Of a stretch of DNA of 64,000 bases, positions 16,364-25,078 are shown piece by piece. The stretch covers positions 1 through 64,000 of the forward strand of contig NZ_FOVH01000027.1 in NCBI RefSeq assembly GCF_900115095.1, in the 5' to 3' direction. Position 1 is the stretch's first letter. The number at the start of each line of letters is the position of its first letter. Source of the stretch: Actinomadura madurae. GTDB taxonomy: Bacteria; Actinomycetota; Actinomycetes; Streptosporangiales; Streptosporangiaceae. A model generated the notes under the pieces. It searched no databases, had not been told where the DNA came from, and worked only from the letters and a program-made list of their open reading frames with translations. The translations under genes were made by a program, and so were the position numbers.

Positions 16364-17764
16364 TCAGGTGTGCATCTCCGGATGCGCGTCCTTGATCGTG
16401 GTCTTGCGGCCGGGCCGCCGCGGCGCCCGCCGTGGCGTGCCGGCCTGCCGCGACACCAGCAGCCCGAACGCGACCGCCAGCGCCGCGGCGACGATCGCGA
16501 GCGCGACCCGGCCGTCCGCGACGATCGACATGCCGAGGCCGAGCAGCCCGCCGAGCACCCAGCTGAGCTGGTGCAGCGTCTCGGAGACCGCGAAGGTGGA
16601 CGAGCGCATCTCCTCGCCGATCTCGCGCTGCACCACCGCGTCCATGGACAGCTTGCCGAGCACCTGGCCGAGACCGGCCGCCGTCGCCACCGCGAGCGCC
16701 GCCCACAGCCCGAAGAACGCGGCGCCGGCGGCGGTGACGGCGGTGACCGACGCGAGCGTCGCCGACACGATGAACCGCGGCGCCCGCGCCTTCATCCAGG
16801 CGCCGAGCGAGGTGCCGATCAGCCCGCCGGCGCCCGCGCACGCGGCGAGCAGGCCGAGCGCGACATGGTGCGACACCGGGTCGAACCGCTCCTGCCGCAG
16901 CAGGAACGCCAGATAGATGATCAGGAAGCCGGAGAACGCGCGGAGCACCGCGTTGGCCTCCATCGCCTCCGCCACGACCGGCCCGACGCGCGGCAGCGCC
17001 AGGAAGCGGCGGCGGGGCCCGTCGCCGTCCTGCTCCGCCGGCTCGACCTCCGGGACGTCCACATGCTGCGGGAGGCGCATCGTGAACACGACGCCGAGCA
17101 GGAACACGGCCGTCCCGATGCGCAGCACCCAGCCCGGCCCGATCAGCACGGCGAGGCCGGCGCCGATCGGCGCGGTGACCGACGCGGCGATCAGGCCCGC
17201 GAACGAGCACCGGGCGTTCGCCGTCACCAGCGTGATCTCGTCCGGCAGGACGCGCGGGGTGACCGCCGCCCGCAGCACCCCGAACGCCTTCGACAGCACC
17301 AGCACGCCGAACGCGGCGGGCAGGAACGTGACCTGGTCGCCGTGCGGGAGCGCGCTCGCCATCGCCCAGCACAGCAGCGCCCGCATCACGAACGTGCTCG
17401 CGATCGCGTACCGGCGGACGTGCCGCGCCCGGTCCAGCGCCGGGCCGATCAGTGGGGCGACCAGCGCGAACGGCGCCATCGTCACCACGAGGTAGAGGGC
17501 CACCTGGCCGCGCGCCTGGTTGACGTCCAGGCCGAAGAACAGGGTCCCCGCGAGCGCGACCGTCAGCAGCGCGTCGCCGGCGGAGTTGAACGCCGACGCC
17601 TCGATCAGGCTGCCGAGCCCGCTGCGGCCCGCGCCCTGCGCGTGGGTGACGCGGCGGGTGAGCCGTCCCGTCCCGAGAAGGGCCGAGAGGGCGCCGCGCC
17701 AGGCGCGCGCCGCACCCCCTGCGACGGCGCGTACGGACCGTCCCGCCCGTGTGCGGTTCCCCAT
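16364..17764 (-). CDS. MFS transporter
   Basis: A 466-residue major facilitator protein with about 12 membrane helices and a hydrophilic middle loop (EPAEQDGDGPRRRFLALPRV) separating the two halves. The first half carries an ALDRARHVRRYAI motif-A-like loop. Basic N- and C-terminal tails lie in the cytoplasm. It usually sits next to the DUF3027 gene, which diverges here over 186 bases. The ATG at 17764 has GGGGAGAG upstream; an in-frame start 18 codons earlier is less likely. Substrate unknown. Confidence 0.87.
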   Translation of the reverse strand: MGNRTRAGRSVRAVAGGAARAWRGALSALLGTGRLTRRVTHAQGAGRSGLGSLIEASAFNSAGDALLTVALAGTLFFGLDVNQARGQVALYLVVTMAPFALVAPLIGPALDRARHVRRYAIASTFVMRALLCWAMASALPHGDQVTFLPAAFGVLVLSKAFGVLRAAVTPRVLPDEITLVTANARCSFAGLIAASVTAPIGAGLAVLIGPGWVLRIGTAVFLLGVVFTMRLPQHVDVPEVEPAEQDGDGPRRRFLALPRVGPVVAEAMEANAVLRAFSGFLIIYLAFLLRQERFDPVSHHVALGLLAACAGAGGLIGTSLGAWMKARAPRFIVSATLASVTAVTAAGAAFFGLWAALAVATAAGLGQVLGKLSMDAVVQREIGEEMRSSTFAVSETLHQLSWVLGGLLGLGMSIVADGRVALAIVAAALAVAFGLLVSRQAGTPRRAPRRPGRKTTIKDAHPEMHT

Positions 17765-17950
17765 GCGCCCTGATCTCTCCCCTGCGGTCGCCCCTGCTGT
17801 TCCTCGTGGCACGGCCATCGGAGTCGCTCAATTGAGAGTACGTTCCCCGCGAGGATGCGGGCTCACCCCGCGAACCCGCCTCCACCCCTCTCCCCGTTCA
17901 GCGGGAGGGGGTGGGCTCGGTCACCTGCTCGCATGGGCGAGAATCGACAT

Positions 17951-18805
17951 GTGAGCCCACAGCGTCAAACCAGCCCCGCGCGTCCCGCCGCCGCGCGCGC
18001 CACGTCCGGGGCCGCCCGCCGGACCCGCACGCCCGCCGTCGACACGGCCTGTGCCGAGGCCGTCGACCTCGCCCGCGAGGCCGCCGAGGACACCGCCGGC
18101 CCCCGTGACGTCGGCGAGCACCTCGGCGTCCGCGCCGAGGCCGACCGCGTGGTCACGCACTACTTCGCCTGCCTCGACCCCGCCTACCGCGGCTGGCGCT
18201 GGGCCGTCACGGTGACCCGGGCGTCCCGCGCCAGGAACGTCACGGTCAGCGAGTGCGTGCTGCTCCCCGGCGACGACGCCCTCCTCGCCCCGCCGTGGGT
18301 GCCGTGGCTGGAGCGGCTGCGCCCCGGCGACCTCGGCCCCGGCGACCTGCTGCCGACCGCGCCCGACGACGCCCGGCTCGCCCCCGGCTTCACGCAGGTG
18401 GACGACTCCACCGACCGCGAGGCCCAGTGGGAGCTCGGCCTCGGCCGCGTCCGGGTGCTGTCCCGGGAGGGGCGCGACGAGGCCGCGACCCGCTGGTACG
18501 ACGGCGTCGCCGGCCCCCGCGCGCCCATCGCCGCGTCCGCGCCCGCCCAGTGCTCCACCTGCGGCTTCTTCGTCGCGCTGGCGGGCGAGCTGCGGCAGGT
18601 CTTCGGGGTCTGCGCCAACGAGTACGCGCCCGACGACGGCCGCGTCGTGTCCGCCGACCACGGCTGCGGCGCCCACTCCGAGGCCGTCAGCCTGCCGGCC
18701 GCGTCCGAGCACAACCCGCCCGTGATCGACGAGCTGGGCTACGAGATCGTCCCGGCCGGCGAGGACACCGCGTCCCTCGACGACGAGGCGCTCGGCCACA
18801 GCTGA
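17951..18805 (+). CDS. DUF3027 family protein
   Basis: A 284-residue actinobacterial protein of unknown function. It has YRGWRWAVTVTRASRARNVTVSE-type sequence in the first half, LPWVPWLERLRPGDLGPGD-type sequence in the middle, and a Cys-rich C-terminal part: CSTCGFFVAL, CANEYAPDDGRVV and HGCGAHSE. The four cysteines plus histidine suggest a zinc site, which is inference. The GTG start at 17951 gives a length normal for the family. The sacsin-like ATPase gene follows after four bases, so the two are probably co-transcribed. Confidence 0.88.
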   Translation: MSPQRQTSPARPAAARATSGAARRTRTPAVDTACAEAVDLAREAAEDTAGPRDVGEHLGVRAEADRVVTHYFACLDPAYRGWRWAVTVTRASRARNVTVSECVLLPGDDALLAPPWVPWLERLRPGDLGPGDLLPTAPDDARLAPGFTQVDDSTDREAQWELGLGRVRVLSREGRDEAATRWYDGVAGPRAPIAASAPAQCSTCGFFVALAGELRQVFGVCANEYAPDDGRVVSADHGCGAHSEAVSLPAASEHNPPVIDELGYEIVPAGEDTASLDDEALGHS

Positions 18806-18809
18806 TCCG

Positions 18810-21800
18810 ATGCCGGACACCAGCCGACCGGACGACGCTTTCGGCGCGCGGACCCTGCGCGAGCGGGTCGTGCGCGCCTGGGGCGAGTCCCCGGCGCGGT
18901 TCCGCGAGGACGCCAACGCCGAAGAGGACCACGCCCTCGGCGGTTACCGGGACCGCCTCGTCATCGAGCTGGCCCAGAACGCCGCCGACGCGGCCCTGCG
19001 CGCCGGCGTCCCCGGCCATCTGCGGCTGACCCTTCGCACGACCTCGCAGGGCACCGTCCTGACCGCAGCGAACGCCGGCGCCCCGCTGGACGCCGCCGGC
19101 GTGGAGGCCCTCTCCACGCTGCGAGCGTCGGCCAAGCGGGACGAGACGGGCACGGCGGGCCGCTTCGGCGTCGGCTTCGCCGCGGTCGTCGCCGTCACCG
19201 ACGCCCCCGCCATCGCGTCGACGATGCCGTCCGGCCCCGGTCGCGCAGGGGTCGAGTGGTCGCTGCCGCGGGCTCGCGAGCTCGTTGAGGCCGTCCCCGG
19301 GCTCGCCGACGAGCTGGAGCGACGGGGCGGGCATGTGCCGTTGCTGCGCCTGCCGTTCGCCATGGAGCAGCCGCCGGAGGTGCCCGCCGGGTTCGACACG
19401 GTGGTCCGGCTGCCGTTGCGGGACGAGGCGGTGGCGTCCGTCCGGCGGCAGCTCGACCAGGTCGGCGCGGCGCTCATGCTGGCCCTGCCGGCGCTGGAGC
19501 GCGTGGACGTCGACGTCGACGGAGACGCGTGGACGTTGACCGCCGAACGTCCTGGACCGGGCGAGGTCGTCATCGACGGGGGCGTCTGGCGGACCCTCGA
19601 AGCGCACGGGGAGATTCCTGCGGCGCTTCTGGCGGACCGTCCCGTGGAGGAGCGGGGACGTCCGTTCTGGCAGGTGCGGTGGGCGCTCCCAGAGGACGGG
19701 CTCCCAGAAGGGACGCCCAGCGTCCTGCATGCGCCCACGCCCAGTGACGAGCGGCTTGATTTCAACGCGCTGCTCATCGCGTCGTTTCCGCTCGCGCCCG
19801 ACCGCAGGCATGTCGCCCCTGGGGCATTGACCGAGTTCCTCACGGATCAGGCCGCGGACGCCTATGTGCGGCTGCTGAGCGACCTGCCCGTCTCGCCCGC
19901 CGTGCTCGGGCATGTGCCAGGGCCGGTCGGCGCCGGGGAGCTCGACGCGCGGATCCGGCGCGGGATCCGCGAACGGCTGCCCGAGGCGCCCCTGCTGCCG
20001 CATCGCACGCGCGGGCGGGACGCGCTGGCCGTGGACGCGCCCGCCGCGTTCGTCGAGGTGCTCGGCGGCGAGAATGCCGTGGTCGGCGGGCTGCTGCCGC
20101 CGGAGTGGCCCGCGCGGAGCCCGGCGCTGGCCGCGCTCGGGGTCCGGCGGGTGGAGCTGGCCGACGTGATCGATGAGCTGGCCGCTGTGGACCGGGAGCC
20201 CGCGTGGTGGCACCGGGCGTACGAGGCGCTCGCCAGGGCCGCCACGGACGCTCTGGGGGCTCTCCCGGTGCCGCTGGCCGGCTCCGGGGCCGATGGCATG
20301 CCGTCCGGCGGCGCGGCGGGACGCGTGGTGCGGGGGCCGCGGGGGCTGCTGATCGCGGACGGCGTCGACCCGGCCGGGCTGGACGCGCTCGGGCTGCGGT
20401 TCGTCCACCCCGAGGCCGTGCATCCGCTGCTGGTGCGGCTCGGCGCCGTCGAGGCGGGGCCGCGGGCCGTGCTCGCCGACGCGGCCGTCCGGGCGGCCGT
20501 CGAGGAGTCGTTCGAGGCCGACGACCCGGACGCGGTCGCCGAGGCCGTGCTGGGGCTGGTCGCCGCCGCGCACGTCGATCCGGGCGAGGAGCCGTGGCTG
20601 GCCGAGCTGGCCCTCCCCGGCGACGACGGCGACCTGTACCCGGCGGGCGAGCTGCTGCTGCCGGAGAGCCCGCTGCGGGCGATCATGGCCGAGGACGCCC
20701 CGTTCGGCGTGGTCTCCGGCGAGCTGGTCGACCGGTGGGGCGCCGGGACGCTCGCGGCGGCCGGGGTCCTGGACGGGTTCGCCCTCGCCAAGGCCGAGGA
20801 CGTGAACCTCACGGGCCTCGCGGACGAGGCCGAGACCCTGGACCTCGATGGCGAGGACCTCTGGGCGGACGACGTGCTCAGGCGGATCGGCCCCCAGGAC
20901 CTTCCGCCGCTCGTCCCCGAGTTCACGGCCGTCCGCGACCTGGAACTCGTCGACGACTGGGCGGCGGCGCTCCGGGTCCTTGCCGGACCGCCGTGGCGAG
21001 CCGCGATCGTGGACCCCGCCCACGTCACCCTGCACAACGGCCGGCGGGTGGCCGCCCCGTCCTACACGGCGTGGTGGCTGAGCCGTCACCCCGTCCTGCA
21101 CGGTCGCAGGCCGGGCGAGTTCCGCCTGGGCGGGGACGAGTCGCTGGCCGGCCTCTACGACCTCGCGCCGGAAGGCCTGGACGAACGGCTCCTGCTCGCC
21201 CTGGGAGTCCGCACGTCGCTCACGGAGCTGCTCGACGAGCCGGGAGGCGCCCAAGAACTGCTCGACCGGCTCGCGGACCCTGGGCGGTCCGTGGCCCGCG
21301 CCCAGCTGGGCCGGCTCTGGACGGCCCTGGCCGACGCACCGGAAGCGGCCGTCGAGCCACCCGACCGTGTCCGAGCGGTCGTGGACGGCGCCGTGGAGGT
21401 CGTCGACGCGCAGGACGCCCTCGTCCTGGACAGCCCCGACCTCCTGCCGCTCCTCCAGGGCCAGCCGCTCGTCATCGCCGCCCGAGGCCGCGATGGGCGC
21501 CTCGCCGAACTCCTGGACCTGCCACGGGCGGGTGACGAGATCCCGGGTGCGGTCGAGTCGGGGGGCGAGAAGCGTCCCGTCCCTGACGCGGTCAGGGCCG
21601 TCCTACCGGAGGCTCCCGCCGACTACCTCGCGCACGAGCGGCTGGTCGTTGACGGCCAGAACGTCCCCTGGTGGACGAGGGACGGCCAGATGCACGCGAG
21701 CAGCGCCGAAGGGCTGGCGCGGGCTCTCGCCTGGTCCAGCGGCCATTGGGGCGACCGCCTCCTGCTGGAGGCCGTCCTGCGCGAGCCGGAATCCCTGCCC

Positions 21801-21833
21801 GCCCTCCTGGCCGAGGACGACCTGGAGCCCTAG
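18810..21833 (+). CDS. sacsin-like HSP90-type ATPase protein
   Basis: A 1007-residue cytoplasmic protein beginning with a GHKL ATP-binding fold of the sacsin N-terminal type: ELAQNAADAALRAG (N box), then ANAGAPLDAAGVEALSTLRAS (lid/G1) and GRFGVGFAAVVAV (G2), within residues 45-135. The remaining 870 residues are acidic, leucine-rich and without a recognised domain. The family is conserved in actinomycetes next to DUF3027 and is thought to act as a chaperone-like ATPase; its clients are unknown. Its stop overlaps the stop of the convergent DUF2530 gene. Confidence 0.88.
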   Translation: MPDTSRPDDAFGARTLRERVVRAWGESPARFREDANAEEDHALGGYRDRLVIELAQNAADAALRAGVPGHLRLTLRTTSQGTVLTAANAGAPLDAAGVEALSTLRASAKRDETGTAGRFGVGFAAVVAVTDAPAIASTMPSGPGRAGVEWSLPRARELVEAVPGLADELERRGGHVPLLRLPFAMEQPPEVPAGFDTVVRLPLRDEAVASVRRQLDQVGAALMLALPALERVDVDVDGDAWTLTAERPGPGEVVIDGGVWRTLEAHGEIPAALLADRPVEERGRPFWQVRWALPEDGLPEGTPSVLHAPTPSDERLDFNALLIASFPLAPDRRHVAPGALTEFLTDQAADAYVRLLSDLPVSPAVLGHVPGPVGAGELDARIRRGIRERLPEAPLLPHRTRGRDALAVDAPAAFVEVLGGENAVVGGLLPPEWPARSPALAALGVRRVELADVIDELAAVDREPAWWHRAYEALARAATDALGALPVPLAGSGADGMPSGGAAGRVVRGPRGLLIADGVDPAGLDALGLRFVHPEAVHPLLVRLGAVEAGPRAVLADAAVRAAVEESFEADDPDAVAEAVLGLVAAAHVDPGEEPWLAELALPGDDGDLYPAGELLLPESPLRAIMAEDAPFGVVSGELVDRWGAGTLAAAGVLDGFALAKAEDVNLTGLADEAETLDLDGEDLWADDVLRRIGPQDLPPLVPEFTAVRDLELVDDWAAALRVLAGPPWRAAIVDPAHVTLHNGRRVAAPSYTAWWLSRHPVLHGRRPGEFRLGGDESLAGLYDLAPEGLDERLLLALGVRTSLTELLDEPGGAQELLDRLADPGRSVARAQLGRLWTALADAPEAAVEPPDRVRAVVDGAVEVVDAQDALVLDSPDLLPLLQGQPLVIAARGRDGRLAELLDLPRAGDEIPGAVESGGEKRPVPDAVRAVLPEAPADYLAHERLVVDGQNVPWWTRDGQMHASSAEGLARALAWSSGHWGDRLLLEAVLREPESLPALLAEDDLEP

Positions 21834-22090
21834 ACCGCCGTGTCGCGCTTGGCGGCGCGGGCGGCCTCCTGGCGGGCACGTCCGGCCTGGAGCCGGGGGA
21901 TGTACCACACGCCGAACAGGCCGATCCCGATGCCGACCCCGCACACCCACAGCCACCACCGGTCTTCCGACGGCAGGCCGACGATGAGCAGCACGACGAG
22001 CGCGACCGCCCAGGCGACCGCGCCCGCGGCCGAGATACGGACGTCGTTGGTCTGCATCGGCGGAGGGTCCGGGCGGCGCGGAGGGCTCAT
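21830..22090 (-). CDS. DUF2530 membrane protein
   Basis: An 86-residue protein with two membrane helices (about residues 20-40 and 47-64) and a basic C-terminal tail. It fits DUF2530, an actinobacterial family of unknown function. No ribosome-binding site precedes the ATG at 22090, but a TAGCCT element ends six bases before it on the coding strand, as for a leaderless start. The gene is convergent with, and overlaps by three bases, the sacsin-like gene. Confidence 0.8.
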   Translation of the reverse strand: MSPPRRPDPPPMQTNDVRISAAGAVAWAVALVVLLIVGLPSEDRWWLWVCGVGIGIGLFGVWYIPRLQAGRARQEAARAAKRDTAV

Positions 22091-22094
22091 GCGA

Positions 22095-22658
22095 TCAGGC
22101 TACGTGGCGCGCGCCGTCCAGGCCTCCGGTGATCATGGTGATGAGCAGCTCATAGCTGGCCTCCAGGTCCTCGGGCAGGCCGAAGCCGCCCGCGGCCTCC
22201 AGGACGGCGAACCCGTGCACGGCCGAACGCAGGCAGCGCGCCGCGTGGACGAGCGCGGGCCCCTCCAGGGCGTAGCCGCGCAGCGCCCCGAACAGGACGT
22301 TGAGCAGCCGCTCCGCCGCCGCGTCGTTCTCCGGCGCGGCCGTCTGCTCCATCGCGCCGTAGCGGCCGGGGTGCTCCACCACGTACGACCGGTACGCGCG
22401 CATGAGCGCCCGCAGGGCGTCGTCGCCGGACCGTCCCAGGGCCGCCTCGCCGAGCCGGTCGGTGAGCTCGTTCATGACGCGCACGGTCACCAGGTGTCGC
22501 AACTCGGCGAGATTACGGACATGCTTGTACAGGGAGGGGGTCGCCACCCCGGCCCTCCCCGCCACCGCCGCCAGCGTGAGGGCACCGGGACCGCCGGCGT
22601 CCACGACGGCGACGGCGGCGTCCACGACCGCCTCCGGGGACAGACCCGCACGGGGCAT
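22095..22658 (-). CDS. TetR family transcriptional regulator
   Basis: A 187-residue repressor. N-terminal helix-turn-helix: VVDAAVAVVDAGGPGALTLA, then VAGRAGVATPSLYKHVRN. The C-terminal domain (YRSYVVEHPGRY then RCLRSAVHGFAVLEA) is of the TetR_C_33/WHG type. The ATG at 22658 has an AAAGGA element upstream. It diverges from a MarR gene across a 102-base gap containing nested palindromes (22686-22710) that may be its own operator. The longer open frame extending antisense through the MarR gene is not credible. Confidence 0.88.
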   Translation of the reverse strand: MPRAGLSPEAVVDAAVAVVDAGGPGALTLAAVAGRAGVATPSLYKHVRNLAELRHLVTVRVMNELTDRLGEAALGRSGDDALRALMRAYRSYVVEHPGRYGAMEQTAAPENDAAAERLLNVLFGALRGYALEGPALVHAARCLRSAVHGFAVLEAAGGFGLPEDLEASYELLITMITGGLDGARHVA

Positions 22659-22685
22659 GGACCACCCACCGTCCTTTCTTTGCAC

Positions 22686-22710
22686 TAGCCGATAGGCTAA
22701 TGAGGTTAGC
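22686..22710. promoter_or_regulatory. nested palindromes, candidate TetR/MarR operator
   Basis: Two overlapping exact inverted repeats: TAGCC-GATA-GGCTA (22686-22699) and GCTAA-TGAGG-TTAGC (22696-22710). They lie between the divergent TetR and MarR genes, where an operator for either is expected. The TTAGC half-site recurs as GTTAGC in front of the downstream MFS gene. Confidence 0.55.
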
Positions 22711-22760
22711 GACAGTGTCAAGTGGCGGCGTGGCAGCATGGGCGGCAGTACGGGAGAGCA

Positions 22761-23234
22761 ATGACGATGACAACGCCACCGATCCGGGGCCGCACGGCGT
22801 CCGCGCCGGGCCTGGCCGAGGAGCTGCGCATCTCGATCGCGCGGCTGTCGCGCCGGCTGCGCACGCTGCGCCCCTCCGCGGCGGGCGGCGGCCCGAGCCC
22901 GCTGTCGCTCACGCAGTTCGCCGCGCTCGCCGCCATCGAGCGGCACGGGTCGATGACGCCCCGCGAGCTGGCCGACCACGAGAAGGTGCAGCCGCCCTCG
23001 ATGACCCGGGTGATCGCCCACCTGGAGGAGCGCGGGCTCGTCGCGCGCAGCCCGCATCCCACCGACGGCCGCCAGGTCGTCCTCAGCGCCACCGAGGAGG
23101 GCGCCGCCCTGCTGGCGGACGAGCGGCGCCGCAAGGAGGCGTGGCTCGCCAAGCGGCTCGGGGAGCTGACCGACGCCGAGCGGGAGATCCTGCGCCGCGC
23201 CGCGCCGATCATCGACAAGCTCAGCCGTTCCTGA
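22761..23234 (+). CDS. MarR family transcriptional regulator
   Basis: A 157-residue winged-helix regulator. Core: LTQFAALAAIERHGSMTPRE, then DHEKVQPPSMTRVIAHLEERGL (recognition helix), then the RSPHPTDGRQVVLSATEEG wing. The helical ends form the dimer interface. The ATG at 22761 has GGGAGAG six bases upstream. An MFS transporter follows 92 bases downstream in the same direction; a MarR controlling an adjacent efflux pump is the common arrangement and is the likely role. Confidence 0.92.
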   Translation: MTMTTPPIRGRTASAPGLAEELRISIARLSRRLRTLRPSAAGGGPSPLSLTQFAALAAIERHGSMTPRELADHEKVQPPSMTRVIAHLEERGLVARSPHPTDGRQVVLSATEEGAALLADERRRKEAWLAKRLGELTDAEREILRRAAPIIDKLSRS

Positions 23235-23313
23235 CCGCACGGCCTCAAAGGCGTGGCCCGCGGGTGTGATCGTGCAGACATCCCCTTGCCGGAATGCCGG
23301 TTCCGCCCTTACC

Positions 23314-23341
23314 GTTAGCATTGGTAATGACTTCTGCTAAC
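23314..23341 (+). promoter_or_regulatory. 7-bp inverted repeat over the MFS start, candidate MarR operator
   Basis: GTTAGCA (23314-23320) and TGCTAAC (23335-23341) are exact reverse complements spaced by 14 bases and straddle the MFS start codon at 23327. A TAGCAT -10-like element (23316-23321) overlaps the left arm, so a bound repressor would block both promoter and start. GTTAGC matches the half-site at 22705-22710. Confidence 0.5.
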
Positions 23342-25012
23342 GAAGGCCCCGGCGAACCCGAGGGGACCGCGACGCGCGGCCCCCGCGGCCGGCTCCCCGT
23401 ACACCCCGCCCGCGCCGCCGCCCGGACACCCCTCGCCCTCCCACGCAGGCGTCCCGCCCCAGCCCCCACTCGCACCCGCCCCGGCGGAACGTTCCAACCC
23501 ACCACCCCCGAGCCCGCAGTGCTCGAGGCTGTCGCGCACAAGGCGACCACCGCGAAACCCCCAAAGGACACGGCCTCAGAAGACCCGGCCCCAGCGGACA
23601 CGGCCCCAGCGGACACGGCCCCAGCGGACACGGCCGTAGCGGACACGGCCGTGGAAGACCCGGCGCAGGAAGGCGCGGTCGTAGGCGACGCGGCTAAGGT
23701 CGCCAAAGACGTGCCCCTGGACGATGCGGGGGAGCAGCCGGAGCCGCGGCTTGGGATGTTTCGGTCGTTGCGGAATCACAACTTCCGGCTTTACGCCGCG
23801 GGGCAGGTCGTCTCGAACACCGGGACGTGGATGCAGCGGGTGGCGCAGGACTGGCTCGTCCTGGAGCTCGCCCATGGCAGCGGCACGGCGCTAGGCATCA
23901 CTACCGGGCTTCAGTTCCTGCCGATGCTGCTGTTCGGGCTGTGGGGCGGTGTGATCGCCGACCGGTACCCCAAGCGGCGGGTGCTGATGATGACGCAGGT
24001 GTCGATGGGCGTGCTCGCGCTCATCCTCGGCGTGCTGGTCGTGACCGGCGCGGCGCAGGTGTGGCACGTGTACCTGCTGGCGTTCGGGCTGGGCGTCGCG
24101 ACCGTCGTCGACAACCCGTCCCGCCAGGCGTTCGTGGTCGAGATGGTCGGCCGGCGCGACCTGCCGAACGCGATCGCGCTGAACAGCGCCACGTTCAACG
24201 GCGCCCGGCTGCTCGGCCCCGCCGTCGCCGGCGTGCTCATCGCCCTCATCGGCACCGGGCCGGTCTTCCTGGTCAACGCGGCGTCGTTCGGCGCCGTCCT
24301 GTTCGGCCTGTACGCGATGCGGACGGAGGACCTGCACCACGCGGAGCCGGTCAAGCGGGCCAAGGGGCAGCTCCGCGAGGGGCTCCGGTACGTGCGCGGG
24401 CGCCGCGACCTGATGCTCGTCCTGATCCTGGTCGGGTTCCTCGCGACGTTCGGCATGAACTTCACCACCACGGTCGCGCTGGTCGCGAAGGAGGTCTTCC
24501 ACACCGACGCGTCCGCGTTCGGGCTCGCGTCCAGCATGCTCGCCGTCGGGGCGCTGAGCGGCGCCCTGCTGGCGGCCCGCCGGGTCGCCCGGCCCCGGCT
24601 GCGGCTGCTCGTGGCGATGGGCCTGGCGTTCGGCACGCTGGAGGTCCTCACCGGGCTGATGCCGACGTACTGGTCGTTCCTGGCGCTGCTCGTCCCCACC
24701 GGCATCGCGATGATGACGATCACGACCGCGGCGAACGCGACCGTCCAGCTCGGCGTCGCGCCCGAGATGCGGGGCCGGGTGATGGCCCTGTACATGCTGG
24801 TCTTCCTCGGGACGAACCCGGTCGGCGCCCCCGCGATCGGCTGGCTCGCCGAGCACTACGGGGCGCGGACGGGCCTGGTCCTCGGCGGGCTGGTCTCGGT
24901 CCTCGCCGCGCTCGCGGTCGGGGCGCTGGCCCTGCGGCGGGCGCCCGGGGAGGACGGCGACGCGCGCCCCGTCCTGGCCCGGCTCCGCCGCCCGCGGGCC
25001 GCCGAGGGGTGA
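23327..25012 (+). CDS. MFS exporter with a long low-complexity N-terminus
   Basis: A 561-residue major facilitator of the EntS-like MFS_3 type. The transporter core starts near residue 143 (FRSLRNHNFRLYAAGQVVSN then TGTWMQRVAQDWLVLEL) and has about 12 helices with motif A GGVIADRYPKRRVL. The first ~140 residues are unusual: Pro/Ala/Arg-rich, then acidic repeats of PADTA. No membrane segment or signal peptide is seen there, so it should be cytoplasmic. The ATG at 23327 has no ribosome-binding site and may be leaderless; an internal start near the core cannot be excluded. Probably controlled by the upstream MarR protein. Confidence 0.85.
   Translation: MTSANEGPGEPEGTATRGPRGRLPVHPARAAARTPLALPRRRPAPAPTRTRPGGTFQPTTPEPAVLEAVAHKATTAKPPKDTASEDPAPADTAPADTAPADTAVADTAVEDPAQEGAVVGDAAKVAKDVPLDDAGEQPEPRLGMFRSLRNHNFRLYAAGQVVSNTGTWMQRVAQDWLVLELAHGSGTALGITTGLQFLPMLLFGLWGGVIADRYPKRRVLMMTQVSMGVLALILGVLVVTGAAQVWHVYLLAFGLGVATVVDNPSRQAFVVEMVGRRDLPNAIALNSATFNGARLLGPAVAGVLIALIGTGPVFLVNAASFGAVLFGLYAMRTEDLHHAEPVKRAKGQLREGLRYVRGRRDLMLVLILVGFLATFGMNFTTTVALVAKEVFHTDASAFGLASSMLAVGALSGALLAARRVARPRLRLLVAMGLAFGTLEVLTGLMPTYWSFLALLVPTGIAMMTITTAANATVQLGVAPEMRGRVMALYMLVFLGTNPVGAPAIGWLAEHYGARTGLVLGGLVSVLAALAVGALALRRAPGEDGDARPVLARLRRPRAAEG
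23589..23648 (+). repeat. 15-bp in-frame tandem repeat within the MFS gene
   Basis: The unit CCCCAGCGGACACGG occurs three times exactly (23589-23603, 23604-23618, 23619-23633), followed by a copy starting CCGT (23634-23648) and a more diverged one. Each adds five residues (ADTAP), so copy-number change keeps the frame. Confidence 0.9.
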
Positions 25013-25078
25013 CCCTGTTCGCGTGACAAGGGCGACCACCTGCTGAAAAGCTTGCGGCGTGGCCCTCCGGACGCTCTC

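Noticed and set aside
17855..17950. Longer N-terminus for the DUF3027 protein
   Set aside because: The added residues are Pro/Arg-rich and lie in the divergent promoter region; the GTG at 17951 gives the normal family length.
22686..22704. Possible iron box for the DtxR protein
   Set aside because: Only about half of the positions agree with the 19-bp consensus; the symmetry centre differs.
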